64,000 nucleotides of DNA from Blattabacterium cuenoti (GTDB lineage Bacteria; Bacteroidota; Bacteroidia; Flavobacteriales; Blattabacteriaceae): positions 496,001 to 560,000 of the forward strand of contig NZ_CP059213.1 in the NCBI RefSeq assembly GCF_014252255.1, given 5' to 3'. The number at the start of each line of letters is the position of its first letter. Position 1 is the stretch's first letter. Shown one piece after another: positions 27,861 to 37,720 of this stretch. Under the pieces are notes generated by a model. That model saw only the letters and a program-made list of their open reading frames with translations. It made no database searches and was not told where the DNA came from. The translations under genes and the position numbers were made by a program.

Positions 27861-28586
27861 ATGAAGTACAAAAGATCATTATTGAAATTAAGCGGAGAAG
27901 CTTTAATGGGAAACAACGAATTTGGACTTCATTCTACTCGTCTTCAACAATATGCTGAAGAAGTTAAAAAAGTAGTAGATATGGGAGCTCAAGTAGCTAT
28001 AGTCATTGGAGGAGGAAATATATTTAGAGGATTTTCTAGAATAAAGGAAAAGACTATAAATCGTATAGAAGGAGATTATATGGGTATGTTAGCTACCGTT
28101 ATTAACGGTATAGCTTTTCAATCATATTTAGAAAATATAGGAATATGTGCTTATATTCAAACAGCTATTAAAATGGATCAAATAGCAGAACCTTTTGGTA
28201 AAGATAGAGCTATTCATCATCTTGAAAAAGGAAGAGTTGTAATATTTGTCGCAGGATTAGGAAATCCTTATTTTACTACAGATACAGCTGCTGTTTTACG
28301 TGCTATAGAAATTAAAGCCGATATTTTATTAAAAGGAACTAGAGTTGATGGAATTTATACTACAGATCCTGAAAAAGATAAATATGCAAAAAAAATTAAA
28401 AATATATCTTTTGATATGGTATACCAAATGGGAATTAAAGTTATGGATCAAACTGCATTTATTTTAGGAAATGAAAATAATTTACCAATTATAATTTTTG
28501 ATATTAATAGAAAAGGAAATTTTAAAAAAGTAATTTCTGGAGAAGAAATAGGAACTTTAGTTTCTAAAAAAAAATATAATATATGA
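27861..28586 (+). CDS. pyrH: UMP kinase
   Basis: Phosphorylates UMP to UDP; hexameric amino-acid-kinase fold. Signatures are KRSLLKLSGEAL at the start, VIGGGNIFRG (about 48-57), DYMGMLATVING, and LLKGTRVDGIYTTDP. The 241-residue length is standard. Followed four bases later by frr, the conserved pyrH-frr pair, then asnS and rpoN on the same strand. Confidence 0.97.
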   Translation: MKYKRSLLKLSGEALMGNNEFGLHSTRLQQYAEEVKKVVDMGAQVAIVIGGGNIFRGFSRIKEKTINRIEGDYMGMLATVINGIAFQSYLENIGICAYIQTAIKMDQIAEPFGKDRAIHHLEKGRVVIFVAGLGNPYFTTDTAAVLRAIEIKADILLKGTRVDGIYTTDPEKDKYAKKIKNISFDMVYQMGIKVMDQTAFILGNENNLPIIIFDINRKGNFKKVISGEEIGTLVSKKKYNI

Positions 28587-28589
28587 ATT

Positions 28590-29144
28590 ATGGATGAATT
28601 AAACAATATTTTTTTTTCTTGTAAAAAAGATATGGAAAAAATTTTAAAAAAATTAAAAGAAGAAATTCATCGTATTCGATTAGGTAGTAAATCTATATCT
28701 TCTTTTTTAGGAAAAATAAAAATAAAATGTTATGGAAGTTATTTCCTACTTATAGAAGTAGCAAATATTACTGTTTTAGACAGTATGAATATAACGATTC
28801 ATCCTTGGGATCGTTCTATTATAACACATATAGATAAAGCTATAATAGATGCTAATTTAGGATTTATGCCAACTAATAAAGGAGAATTTATTCATATACA
28901 TTTACCAATTATTACAGAAGAAGGAAGAAAAAATTTAATAAAAAAAATTAAATTACAAACAGAACATACAAAAATTCTTATAAGAAATGTACGAAAAAAA
29001 AATAAACAATATATAAGAAAATTAAAAATATCTAAAGATTTTTTAAAAGTAGGAGAAAATAAAATACAAAAAATAACAAGTGAATATATACAAAAAATAG
29101 AAGATTTATTTCTTTATAAAGAACAAGAAATATTGATAATATAA
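28590..29144 (+). CDS. frr: ribosome recycling factor
   Basis: Splits post-termination ribosomes with EF-G. The 184-residue protein has the typical core with HRIRLGSKSISSFL, the hinge and second domain around ITIHPWDRSIITHIDKAI, and the closing three-helix bundle. The usual RxGRA motif is weakened to RLGSK. Start MDELNN at 28590 is four bases after pyrH. Confidence 0.95.
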   Translation: MDELNNIFFSCKKDMEKILKKLKEEIHRIRLGSKSISSFLGKIKIKCYGSYFLLIEVANITVLDSMNITIHPWDRSIITHIDKAIIDANLGFMPTNKGEFIHIHLPIITEEGRKNLIKKIKLQTEHTKILIRNVRKKNKQYIRKLKISKDFLKVGENKIQKITSEYIQKIEDLFLYKEQEILII

Positions 29145-29150
29145 TGTATA

Positions 29151-30560
29151 ATGATAAAAAAATATTCAATTAAAGAATTATTAAATAAAGGAAAAGATGT
29201 TATAAATAAAAAAGTCTTAGTTGAAGGATGGATTCGTTCTTTTCGTTATTCTATTTTTATTATTTTAAATGATGGATCTACAATTAAAAATTTGCAAATT
29301 ATTTTATCCAAAAAATTGGAAAAAAAAATTTATAAAAAAATAACAATTGGAACTTCCATTCAAGTTATAGGAACTGTAATAAAAAGTATCGGAAAAAAAC
29401 AATACATAGAATTACTATCTTCAGATATTACTATATATGAATCTGTAAATTCATCAATTCTTCAAAAATCTATTTTACAACCTAAAAAACATAGTTTTGA
29501 AAAAATTCGTGAACAAGCTCATTTACGTTTTAGAACAAATATTTTTAGTTGTGTTATGCGAATTCGTCATCATATAGCTTTTTGTATTCATAAATATTTT
29601 CATATTAATGATTTTTTTTATATTCATACTCCAATAATCACTACTTTAAATTGTGAAGGTAGTGGAAAAATGTTTCAAATTACTACTATGGATTTTAAAA
29701 AAAATCCAATAGATTTTACAAAAGATTTTTTTAAATGTAAAACTTATTTAAGTGTATCTGGACAATTAGAAGCAGAAACAGCCGCTTTAGGATTAGGAAA
29801 AGTTTATACATTTGGACCTGTATTTCGTGCAGAAAATTCTAACACTTCACGACATTTATCCGAATTTTGGATGATAGAACCAGAAATTGCTTTTTATAAT
29901 CTAGAAGAAAATATAAATTTAGCTGAAGATTTTTTAAAATTTATTATTAAATATATTCTTAATAAGAATATAGAAGATTTATTTTTTTTAAATGAATATT
30001 TTAAAAAATGGAACAAAAATGATAAAAAATATCTTTTAGATAAATTATATCTCATTTTAAAATTTCCATTTAAAAGAATTTCTTATACAGAAGCTATAAA
30101 AATTCTTCTTAAAGAAGAAAAAAATAAAAATATAAAATTTTTTCATCCAATTATTTGGGGTATGGATTTACAATCAGAACATGAACAATATTTAGTTAAT
30201 AAATATTTTAAAATACCTGTTATTATATTTGATTATCCTTCTTGTATTAAAGCTTTTTATATGCGTATTAATAATGATGGAAAAACAGTTAGAGCTATGG
30301 ATATCTTATTTCCAGAAATAGGAGAAATTATTGGAGGATCTCAAAGAGAAGAACGTTATGAAATATTATTACAACGCATAAAAGATACAAATACGGATAA
30401 AAATAAACTTTGGTGGTATTTAGATACACGTCGTTTTGGTTCTGTCCCTCATAGTGGATTTGGGTTAGGATTTGATCGTTTAGTTCAATTTATCACAGGA
30501 ATGAATAATATTCGTGATGTTATTCCATTCCCAAGAACTCCAAATAATGCAGAATTTTAA
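29151..30560 (+). CDS. asnS: asparaginyl-tRNA synthetase
   Basis: Class IIb synthetase. An N-terminal OB-fold anticodon domain (about 15-105) precedes the catalytic core with motif 2 FRAENSNTSRHLSEFWMIEPE and motif 3 GFGLGFDRLVQF. Presence of AsnRS suggests direct Asn-tRNA formation. Length 469 is normal. Six bases separate it from frr and eight from rpoN. Confidence 0.96.
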   Translation: MIKKYSIKELLNKGKDVINKKVLVEGWIRSFRYSIFIILNDGSTIKNLQIILSKKLEKKIYKKITIGTSIQVIGTVIKSIGKKQYIELLSSDITIYESVNSSILQKSILQPKKHSFEKIREQAHLRFRTNIFSCVMRIRHHIAFCIHKYFHINDFFYIHTPIITTLNCEGSGKMFQITTMDFKKNPIDFTKDFFKCKTYLSVSGQLEAETAALGLGKVYTFGPVFRAENSNTSRHLSEFWMIEPEIAFYNLEENINLAEDFLKFIIKYILNKNIEDLFFLNEYFKKWNKNDKKYLLDKLYLILKFPFKRISYTEAIKILLKEEKNKNIKFFHPIIWGMDLQSEHEQYLVNKYFKIPVIIFDYPSCIKAFYMRINNDGKTVRAMDILFPEIGEIIGGSQREERYEILLQRIKDTNTDKNKLWWYLDTRRFGSVPHSGFGLGFDRLVQFITGMNNIRDVIPFPRTPNNAEF

Positions 30561-30568
30561 AACATATT

Positions 30569-32047
30569 ATGTTAAAACATCAATTATCCCAAAGAGGACT
30601 ACATAAACTTTCTCCATTACAAATTAAATTAATGAAATTAGTTCAATTATCTACTTTAGATTTTGAACAAAGAGTTCAAAAAGAATTAGAAGAAAATCCT
30701 GCTTTAGAAGAAGAATATTTTTCTGATTTAGAAGAAAAACATTCAGAATCAGAAATATTAGAATTAGAAGAAAAAAATTATGATTCTGATATTATAGAAA
30801 ATCAAAATCAATCTATAAATATTTCTGATATTGATGAATATTTCAGTTATGATGAAATGGAAGATTTTCAAGTTAATCATAAAAATTACGGAATAGAAAA
30901 AAATATTTCTATTATTTCTGGAATTTCTTTTCAAGAATATTTAAAAAATCAATTACATACTTTTTTTTTGACGGAAAAAGATTTATTGATAGCAGATTTT
31001 ATATTAGGAAATATAGATGATAATGGTTATATAAGAAGAAAAATTACATCTATAGTAGATGATATTTTATTAACACTTGGAATATTAGTTACTAAAAATA
31101 AAGTAGAACAATTAATTATAAATTATATACAAAAATTAGATCCTGTCGGAGTAGGAGCTAGAAATTTACAAGAATGTTTACTTATTCAATTAGGTAAAAA
31201 AAAAATAACTAAAAAAATTATTTTAGCTAAAAAAATTATACAATCAAATTTTGAATTTTTTATAAAAAAAAATTATCAAAAATTGCAAAAAAAGTTAGGA
31301 ATAACAAAAAAAAAATTACGAGAATCGATGCTTCAAATAGAAAAATTAAATCCAAAACCAGGAAGAATTTATTCTGATAATACAAAAAATTTTGATTATA
31401 TTATTCCTGATTTTACTATTTGTATAGTAGATAATAAATTAGAACTTTCTTTAAATCAAAAAAATATTCCAGAATTAAAAGTTTCATCTATTTATTTAAA
31501 AATGTTAAATTCTTATAAATCTTCAAAAGAAAAAAGTTTTAAAAAAAATGAAGAAACTATTGTTTTTTTAAAACAAAAAATAGATTCAGCTAAATGGTTT
31601 GTAGATGCAATTAAAAAACGTAAAAATACATTAATGTTAACAATGAATGCTATTATGGATTATCAAAAAGAATATTTTTTAACTGGAGATATAATTAAAA
31701 TAAAACCTATGATTTTAAAAAATATTTCACAAAAAATTGGTTTAGGTATTTCTACAGTTTCTCGTGTTGCTAATAGTAAATATGTTAATACACCATATGG
31801 AACTTTTTTAATAAAAAGTTTTTTTTCCGAAAAAATGAAAAATAAAGAAGGAGAAGAAATTTCTTCTATTGAAATTAAAAAACTTTTATTAGAATCTATT
31901 GCAAAGGAAAATAAAAAAAAACCTTTTACTGATGAAAAGTTATCTAAAATACTCAAAAAAAAAGGTTATTTAATAGCTAGAAGAACAGTAGCTAAATATA
32001 GAGATCAAATGCATATTCCTGTTGCAAGAATGCGAAAAAATTTATAA
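30569..32047 (+). CDS. rpoN: RNA polymerase sigma-54 factor
   Basis: Alternative sigma factor that needs an AAA+ activator. Region I is Gln/Leu-rich (LSPLQIKLMKLVQLSTLDFEQ), an acidic region II follows (about 45-115), then the core-binding and DNA-binding parts with a helix-turn-helix near residue 390 (ISQKIGLGISTVSRVANSKY) and the RpoN box ARRTVAKYRDQM near the C-terminus. All regions appear intact at 492 residues. No activator gene and no GG-N10-GC promoter was found by eye in this window. The last six bases overlap the end of the aldehyde dehydrogenase. Confidence 0.95.
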   Translation: MLKHQLSQRGLHKLSPLQIKLMKLVQLSTLDFEQRVQKELEENPALEEEYFSDLEEKHSESEILELEEKNYDSDIIENQNQSINISDIDEYFSYDEMEDFQVNHKNYGIEKNISIISGISFQEYLKNQLHTFFLTEKDLLIADFILGNIDDNGYIRRKITSIVDDILLTLGILVTKNKVEQLIINYIQKLDPVGVGARNLQECLLIQLGKKKITKKIILAKKIIQSNFEFFIKKNYQKLQKKLGITKKKLRESMLQIEKLNPKPGRIYSDNTKNFDYIIPDFTICIVDNKLELSLNQKNIPELKVSSIYLKMLNSYKSSKEKSFKKNEETIVFLKQKIDSAKWFVDAIKKRKNTLMLTMNAIMDYQKEYFLTGDIIKIKPMILKNISQKIGLGISTVSRVANSKYVNTPYGTFLIKSFFSEKMKNKEGEEISSIEIKKLLLESIAKENKKKPFTDEKLSKILKKKGYLIARRTVAKYRDQMHIPVARMRKNL

Positions 32048-33400
32048 TTTTTTTATAATTATTGTTTTCCAATTGGAAAATTCTTTTATAGATAAAAAAG
32101 ATAATTCTCTACCATATCCAGATTTTTTTACTCCTCCAAAAGGAAATCTAACATCTGATTTTACAATTTCATTAATAAATACCATACCAGTTTCTATTTT
32201 TTTAGAAAAATTTTCAGCTTTTTCTAAATCTTTTGTCCAAATAGATGCCCCTAATCCATAACATGTATTATTAACTATATCAGGAATTTCTTCTTCTATA
32301 GAAAAAGAATAAATAATTCCTATTGGCCCAAATATTTCTTCTTTTTTTATTATAAAATTATCTTTTTCTACCATCAATAAAGATGGGGAAAAAAAATTCC
32401 CATCTTTATGAGTATCTAAACATATTTTTCCTCCATTTGATATTATATTCTTATATTGTTGATATAATTTTTTTGATAAATCAGAACGGGAAATATAACC
32501 AATTTTAGTATATTCATCATATAAATCACCTCTTTTATATTTTTTCATTTCTTGAATAACTATATCTATAAAATCATCAATAATCAATTTATCTACAATA
32601 AATCTTTTTGCAGAAATACATGTTTGTCCAGTATTATTTAATCTTGATTCTGTAGCTATTTTTGCTATTTTTTTAATATTTTCAACATCTTTCATAATCA
32701 CAAAAGCATCATTTCCTCCTAATTCTAAAATAGATTTTTTAGTATATTTTCCAGATAATGATCCTATAATACTTCCAGATAAAGAACTTCCTGTAAATGT
32801 TACTCCTTGTATTATTGGATTTGCTATAACTAATTCTATTTTAGAAACATCTATTAATAAAACTTGAAAAATTCCTTTTGGAAAACCAGATTTTATAAAC
32901 ATTTTTTCCAAAGTTATACAACTTTCTGATGTATTTAAAGCTGGTTTAATAAGAATTACATTTCCTAATACTAAATTAGGAATAGTAGACCTTATAGTTT
33001 GCCAAATCGGATAATTCCAAGGCATAATTCCTAATATAGCACCTATTGATTCAAATAATACATAAGATTTTTCATATTCAGTATATATTTTTTGAAAAAA
33101 AATAGATTCTTTTAATTGGCAATAATATTTACATAAGTGTATGCTTTTATTTACTTCTAAACGAGATTGAGTAATAGGTTTTCCCATTTCTTGGGTTATT
33201 AAATAGGATATAATATCTATATTTTTTTGCATACAAAAATATAATTCCGTTATATATTTAATTCTAGTATTAAAGGAAAAATTTTTCCATTTTTTATATG
33301 CATTATGAGCTATAGATAATTTTTTTTTAATATTTTTTTCAGATAAAAAATAATAATTATTTAAAATTTTATTATTTACAGGATTAATAGTTTGAAACAT
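32042..33400 (-). CDS. NAD(P)-dependent aldehyde dehydrogenase, succinate-semialdehyde type
   Basis: A 452-residue ALDH-superfamily enzyme oxidising an aldehyde to the acid. The general base is in ELGGNDAFVIM (Glu near 222), the nucleophile Cys in NTGQTCISAKRF (near residue 257), and the NAD fold shows IMPWNYPIWQ. It resembles the short succinate-semialdehyde dehydrogenases (Sad/GabD branch), but the substrate cannot be proven. Five bases separate it from sufE, which suggests one leftward transcript metE-sufE-ALDH. Confidence 0.9.
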   Translation of the reverse strand: MFQTINPVNNKILNNYYFLSEKNIKKKLSIAHNAYKKWKNFSFNTRIKYITELYFCMQKNIDIISYLITQEMGKPITQSRLEVNKSIHLCKYYCQLKESIFFQKIYTEYEKSYVLFESIGAILGIMPWNYPIWQTIRSTIPNLVLGNVILIKPALNTSESCITLEKMFIKSGFPKGIFQVLLIDVSKIELVIANPIIQGVTFTGSSLSGSIIGSLSGKYTKKSILELGGNDAFVIMKDVENIKKIAKIATESRLNNTGQTCISAKRFIVDKLIIDDFIDIVIQEMKKYKRGDLYDEYTKIGYISRSDLSKKLYQQYKNIISNGGKICLDTHKDGNFFSPSLLMVEKDNFIIKKEEIFGPIGIIYSFSIEEEIPDIVNNTCYGLGASIWTKDLEKAENFSKKIETGMVFINEIVKSDVRFPFGGVKKSGYGRELSFLSIKEFSNWKTIIIKKL

Positions 33401-33405
33401 TTTTT

Positions 33406-33855
33406 TTAAATTTTACTTTTACCATTCAATCCAATAGAAATTTTTGCATTAAAAGCTATAGCATATAATTTTATTTTTTTTAAAAATAAAAGCATTCCAT
33501 TTGCTCGAATAGGAGATAAAAAAGTTTGAAATCCTATTTCATAAATAAAATTCGTATTTGAATAAATAATTTCAAAAGGAAATAAACCTGAATAAACACG
33601 AATCATAAGAGCTGCCATACCTCTAGGTAATAATGCATCACCGTCAGCAGAAAAAAAAATACGAGATTCTTTTAATTTAGCATCTAGCCAAATTTTTGAT
33701 TGACAACCTTGAATTAATTTTTCATTTGATCTAAAATTATCTGATTTTTTTGGTAATTTTTTTCCTAAATCTATCAAATATTCATATTTTTCTTCCCAAC
33801 TATTTAGAATATGAAACTCTTTTTTTATTATTTCTTCTTTTTTATGTAAAGTCAT
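33406..33855 (-). CDS. sufE: SufE-family sulfur acceptor
   Basis: Takes persulfide sulfur from the cysteine desulfurase SufS for Fe-S assembly. The 149-residue protein shows the family start WEEKYEYLIDLGKKLP and the active Cys in LIQGCQSKIWL (about Cys51). No other suf gene is next to it. It lies between metE and the aldehyde dehydrogenase on the minus strand. Confidence 0.92.
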   Translation of the reverse strand: MTLHKKEEIIKKEFHILNSWEEKYEYLIDLGKKLPKKSDNFRSNEKLIQGCQSKIWLDAKLKESRIFFSADGDALLPRGMAALMIRVYSGLFPFEIIYSNTNFIYEIGFQTFLSPIRANGMLLFLKKIKLYAIAFNAKISIGLNGKSKI

Positions 33856-33896
33856 TTCTAAATTTTTATATAAATAAAATAAAAAAATTAAGAATA

Positions 33897-36200
33897 TTAA
33901 TTAGAAAGTTTTATTCTTGCTAGTTTCGCCGCTTCTGTCATATTTTTTAAAGATTTTAATACTTCCTCCCATTTTCTAGTTTTTAATCCACAATCGGGAT
34001 TTACCCAAATATTTTTAATTGGTAATGTTTTAGAAGCTTTTTTTATTAAATCAAAAATTTCTTCTACAGAAGGAATTCTAGGTGAATGAATATCATATAC
34101 CCCTGGTCCTATTTCATTAGGATAAGAAAAAACAGAAAAAGCTTTTAATAATTCCATTTTTGATCTAGAAGTTTCCATAGTAATGACATCAGCATCAAGA
34201 TGTGAAATATGCTTTAATATATCATTAAATTCACTATAACACATATGTGTATGAATTTGAGTTTCATCTTTTACACCACTTGAAGAAATACGAAATGATT
34301 TAATAGCCCAATCAAAATAAAAATTCCAATTCTTTTTTTTCAAAGGTAATCCTTCTCTCAGAGCAGGTTCGTCAATTTGAATAATTTTAATTCCTAATTT
34401 TTCTAAAGATAAAACTTCTTCTCTAATAGCCCAAGCTATTTGATAAGCAGTATAATAAATAGGTTGATCATCTCTAACAAAAGACCATTGTAAAATGGTA
34501 ACTGGACCAGTTAACATTCCTTTCATTAATTTTTTTGTTTTCGATTGAGCAAAACATATCCAATCAATAGTCATATTACCAATACGATTAACATCTCCAT
34601 AAATAATAGGAGGTTTTACACATCGACTTCCATAACTTTGAACCCATCCATTATTAGTAGAAAGTATTCCTTTTAATTTGTCAGAAAAATATTCTACCAT
34701 ATCAGTTCGTTCAAATTCACCATGAACTAAAACATCTAAATCTATTTCTTCTTGTTTTTTAATAACATTTATAATATAATGTTGTATTTTTTTATCATAT
34801 TCTTCTTTATTTAATTCGTTTTTACGAAATTTATTTCGTAAACTACGTATTTCTTTCGTTTGAGGAAAAGATCCTATAGTAGTAGTTGGAAATAAAGGAA
34901 GATTAAATTTTTCTTTTTGTATTCTTTGTCGAATAGAAAAAGGATTTTTTCTTTGTATATCTTTATCTTTTATTTTTTTTACTCTTTCTTTTATTTTTTT
35001 ATCATGAAAAATAGAAGAATTTTTATTTTTTTCAAAAAAAGAAAAATTATTTAATAAAATATTTTTATCTCCTTTTATAATACATTCTAAATCATTTAAT
35101 TCATAAATTTTTTGTTTAGCAAAAGACATTCTATTTTTGATGTCTTTATGAATAAAATTTTCATATTCTATATTTATAGGAATATGTAAAAGAGAACAGT
35201 TTGGTGCTATCATTACACGATTTTCTCCTATATATTTTATTGTTTTTTTAATTTTATTGATTGAATGAGTATAATTATTTTTCCATATATTTCTTCCATC
35301 AATGATACCTAATGATAAAATAATTTTTGATTCTTTGAAAAAGAAAAGTATTTTTTCTAATTGTTCTGAGTCTTCTACTAAATCTATATGCAAAGCTTTT
35401 ATAAAAATATCTTTCAAAAGATAAAGATTTTCCGAAATTCCATCAAAGTAAGAAGTCAATAAAATATTAATTTCTGAACAAAATTGAGATATTTTTTTAT
35501 AAGCATATTGAAATGCTTCTTTTTCTTTTTCAGACATATCTAAAACTAAAATAGGTTCATCTAATTGAATCCATTTTACTCCTTTATTTTTTAAATCATT
35601 GATAATTTTTATATAAACAGGAACAAGATTTTCAATTAAATCCATCCTATGAAAGGATTTATCTTTTTCTTTTTTTTCTTTTCCCAAAAAAAGGTAAGAT
35701 ATTGGTCCTATTAATACAGGCTTTATTTTTTTTACTGACTTGAATAAGTTTTTTGATTCTTCTAATTCATCGAAAATTTTTTTTGAAAAAATATAAAATT
35801 TTTGATTTTTATAAAATTCTGGAACTATGTAATGATAATTTGTATTAAACCATTTCGTCATTTCCATTGCTTTTATATCCCATCCATCCTTTTGAAAACC
35901 CCTTGCCATAGCAAAATATAAATCAATATTATTTTCAATAGTTTTTATAGAAAGATAAGATTCTGGTATATTTCCTAATAAAAAGGACATATCTAAAACA
36001 TGATCGTAAAAACTAAAATCGTTGCATGGAATTAAATCTAAATTTGCTATTTCCTGCATTATCCAATTTTCTTTCCTTATTTTTCTACCTACTTCAAATA
36101 AAGCATTTAAATCAATTTTTTGAGACCAATAAGCTTCACAAGCTTTTTTTAATTCTCTTTTTATTCCTATACGAGGATAACCCAAATTATGTTTCAGCAT
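33897..36200 (-). CDS. metE: cobalamin-independent methionine synthase
   Basis: Transfers a methyl group from 5-methyl-THF polyglutamate to homocysteine. The 767-residue two-barrel protein starts LKHNLGYPRIGIKRELKKA; the C-terminal zinc site has HTHMCYSEF and NPDCGLKTRKW, and TTTIGSFPQT marks the second barrel. All zinc ligands are present. Keeping MetE means methionine can be made without vitamin B12. A 43-base gap upstream follows the GlmU-like gene. Confidence 0.96.
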   Translation of the reverse strand: MLKHNLGYPRIGIKRELKKACEAYWSQKIDLNALFEVGRKIRKENWIMQEIANLDLIPCNDFSFYDHVLDMSFLLGNIPESYLSIKTIENNIDLYFAMARGFQKDGWDIKAMEMTKWFNTNYHYIVPEFYKNQKFYIFSKKIFDELEESKNLFKSVKKIKPVLIGPISYLFLGKEKKEKDKSFHRMDLIENLVPVYIKIINDLKNKGVKWIQLDEPILVLDMSEKEKEAFQYAYKKISQFCSEINILLTSYFDGISENLYLLKDIFIKALHIDLVEDSEQLEKILFFFKESKIILSLGIIDGRNIWKNNYTHSINKIKKTIKYIGENRVMIAPNCSLLHIPINIEYENFIHKDIKNRMSFAKQKIYELNDLECIIKGDKNILLNNFSFFEKNKNSSIFHDKKIKERVKKIKDKDIQRKNPFSIRQRIQKEKFNLPLFPTTTIGSFPQTKEIRSLRNKFRKNELNKEEYDKKIQHYIINVIKKQEEIDLDVLVHGEFERTDMVEYFSDKLKGILSTNNGWVQSYGSRCVKPPIIYGDVNRIGNMTIDWICFAQSKTKKLMKGMLTGPVTILQWSFVRDDQPIYYTAYQIAWAIREEVLSLEKLGIKIIQIDEPALREGLPLKKKNWNFYFDWAIKSFRISSSGVKDETQIHTHMCYSEFNDILKHISHLDADVITMETSRSKMELLKAFSVFSYPNEIGPGVYDIHSPRIPSVEEIFDLIKKASKTLPIKNIWVNPDCGLKTRKWEEVLKSLKNMTEAAKLARIKLSN

Positions 36201-36242
36201 ATTTTATTAATTAAATCTATCTATTTTTTTGAATTTTTTTTT

Positions 36243-37433
36243 CTAAATATCTAATATTTGATATAAATATTCTAAAATTTTTTTATCTAAAATAGAAAAA
36301 TAAATATTTCTTCTTATCATCATCATATGAGCTGTTTCACAAACTTGATAAAAAGGTATTTTTTTTCTATATTGTATTCCACCAAAAGAAAAAGAAGGAA
36401 TATATCTAGGTGGAAATCCATATCCAAAAATATTAGAACTAACTCCTACTATTGTAGCTGTATTAAATTGGGTATTTATTCCAGATTTAGAGTGATCTCC
36501 CATAATAATACCAAAAAATTGTAAATCAATAGGAATGAAATCTTTTTTTTCATAATTCCAAACTGTTACTTTATGATAATCATTTCTTAAATTAGAAACA
36601 TTAGTTCCAGCTCCTAAATTACACCATTCTCCTAAAATAGTATTTCCTAAAAATCCATCATGAGCTTTATTAGAATAAGAAAAAATTACAGAATTTATAA
36701 TTTCTCCACCTATTTTACAAGAATGACCAATAGTTGTTCCTCCATATATTTTTGAACCAATATTTAATATTGAGTTTTTTCCAATACATACTGGTCCTCT
36801 TATTACAGATCCTTCCATTATTTCAACTCCTTTTTCAATATATATTGGACCAAAATGAGCATTTAATACAACATTATTTGCTTTTATATTTTCTTCTAAA
36901 AAAATTTCTTTTTTATTAAGAATATAATTTTTTCCTAATAAAGAAAAAGATTTTTTTCCTTTTGTTAAAAATATAAAATCTTTTTTTAATATAATTTTAT
37001 TATTTATAAATATATCCCATGGATATTGTATATGAATAATTTTTTTAATATCATATTTTTTATGAAAAGAAATTAAATTTTCTTTTTTATCATAAGAAGA
37101 AAAATTTTTTTTTACAGCTACAATTTTTTTTTTAAAAAAAATAGCTTCATTTTCTTTTAAAGAAAAAATCATTTGAATTAATTCTTCATTTGGTAAATAA
37201 GAAGAATTTATTAATAATATATTTTTAAAAAAAAAATCATTATTTATTAATGAATATTTTTTTGAAAGAAATGGTTGTGTAATAATACCATAAGCTTTTT
37301 TACCAATATATTTTTCCCATCTTTCTTTTATAGTAAATAATCCTAAACGTATTTCTGATATAGGACGAGTAAATGTTATAGGAAATAAACTTTTCCATTC
37401 TATACCATCATATAATATAAAATTAACATTCAT
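36243..37433 (-). CDS. GlmU-like sugar nucleotidyltransferase
   Basis: A 396-residue protein with an N-terminal nucleotidyltransferase-like domain (NFILYDGIEWKSLFPITFTR, and RPISEIRLGLFTIKERW) and a C-terminal left-handed beta-helix of hexapeptide repeats (about 185-340, for example GPVCIGKNSILNIGSKIYGG). It is a Bacteroidota family annotated as GlmU-like or putative sugar nucleotidyltransferase. The classical Rossmann-type LAAGxGTRM loop is not seen at the start, so true GlmU activity is doubtful. It follows rpmE2 by 16 bases. Confidence 0.8.
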   Translation of the reverse strand: MNVNFILYDGIEWKSLFPITFTRPISEIRLGLFTIKERWEKYIGKKAYGIITQPFLSKKYSLINNDFFFKNILLINSSYLPNEELIQMIFSLKENEAIFFKKKIVAVKKNFSSYDKKENLISFHKKYDIKKIIHIQYPWDIFINNKIILKKDFIFLTKGKKSFSLLGKNYILNKKEIFLEENIKANNVVLNAHFGPIYIEKGVEIMEGSVIRGPVCIGKNSILNIGSKIYGGTTIGHSCKIGGEIINSVIFSYSNKAHDGFLGNTILGEWCNLGAGTNVSNLRNDYHKVTVWNYEKKDFIPIDLQFFGIIMGDHSKSGINTQFNTATIVGVSSNIFGYGFPPRYIPSFSFGGIQYRKKIPFYQVCETAHMMMIRRNIYFSILDKKILEYLYQILDI

Positions 37434-37449
37434 AATTAATACTTAAATA

Positions 37450-37704
37450 TTAAATTTTTTTATATTTTTCATATTTTTTCTTAAACTTTTCTGCTGGGCC
37501 TGTTTTTCCTAAAAATTTTTTTTCTCCAGTAAAAAATGGATGGGAATAACTAGATATTTCCATTTTATATAATGGATAATTACATCCATTAAGTTGAATA
37601 AATTCTTTTGTTTTTACTGTTGATCGGCAAATTAAAATTTTTTCATTATTAATATCTTTAAAAACAACAGATCTATAATTTTTAGGATGTATTTCTTTTT
37701 TCAT
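37450..37704 (-). CDS. rpmE2: 50S ribosomal protein L31, type B
   Basis: An 84-residue protein with the type-B start MKKEIHPKNYRSVVFKDI and SYSHPFFTGEKKFLGKTGPAEKF. The CxxC zinc motif of type-A L31 is absent, as expected for the zinc-independent paralogue. Located between the KAS III gene (16 bases) and the GlmU-like gene. Confidence 0.95.
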   Translation of the reverse strand: MKKEIHPKNYRSVVFKDINNEKILICRSTVKTKEFIQLNGCNYPLYKMEISSYSHPFFTGEKKFLGKTGPAEKFKKKYEKYKKI

Positions 37705-37720
37705 ATTTTTTATTTTATTT

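Noticed and set aside
36026-36214. 62-codon plus-strand frame over the start of metE
   Set aside because: Antisense to a conserved metE N-terminus; no independent support.
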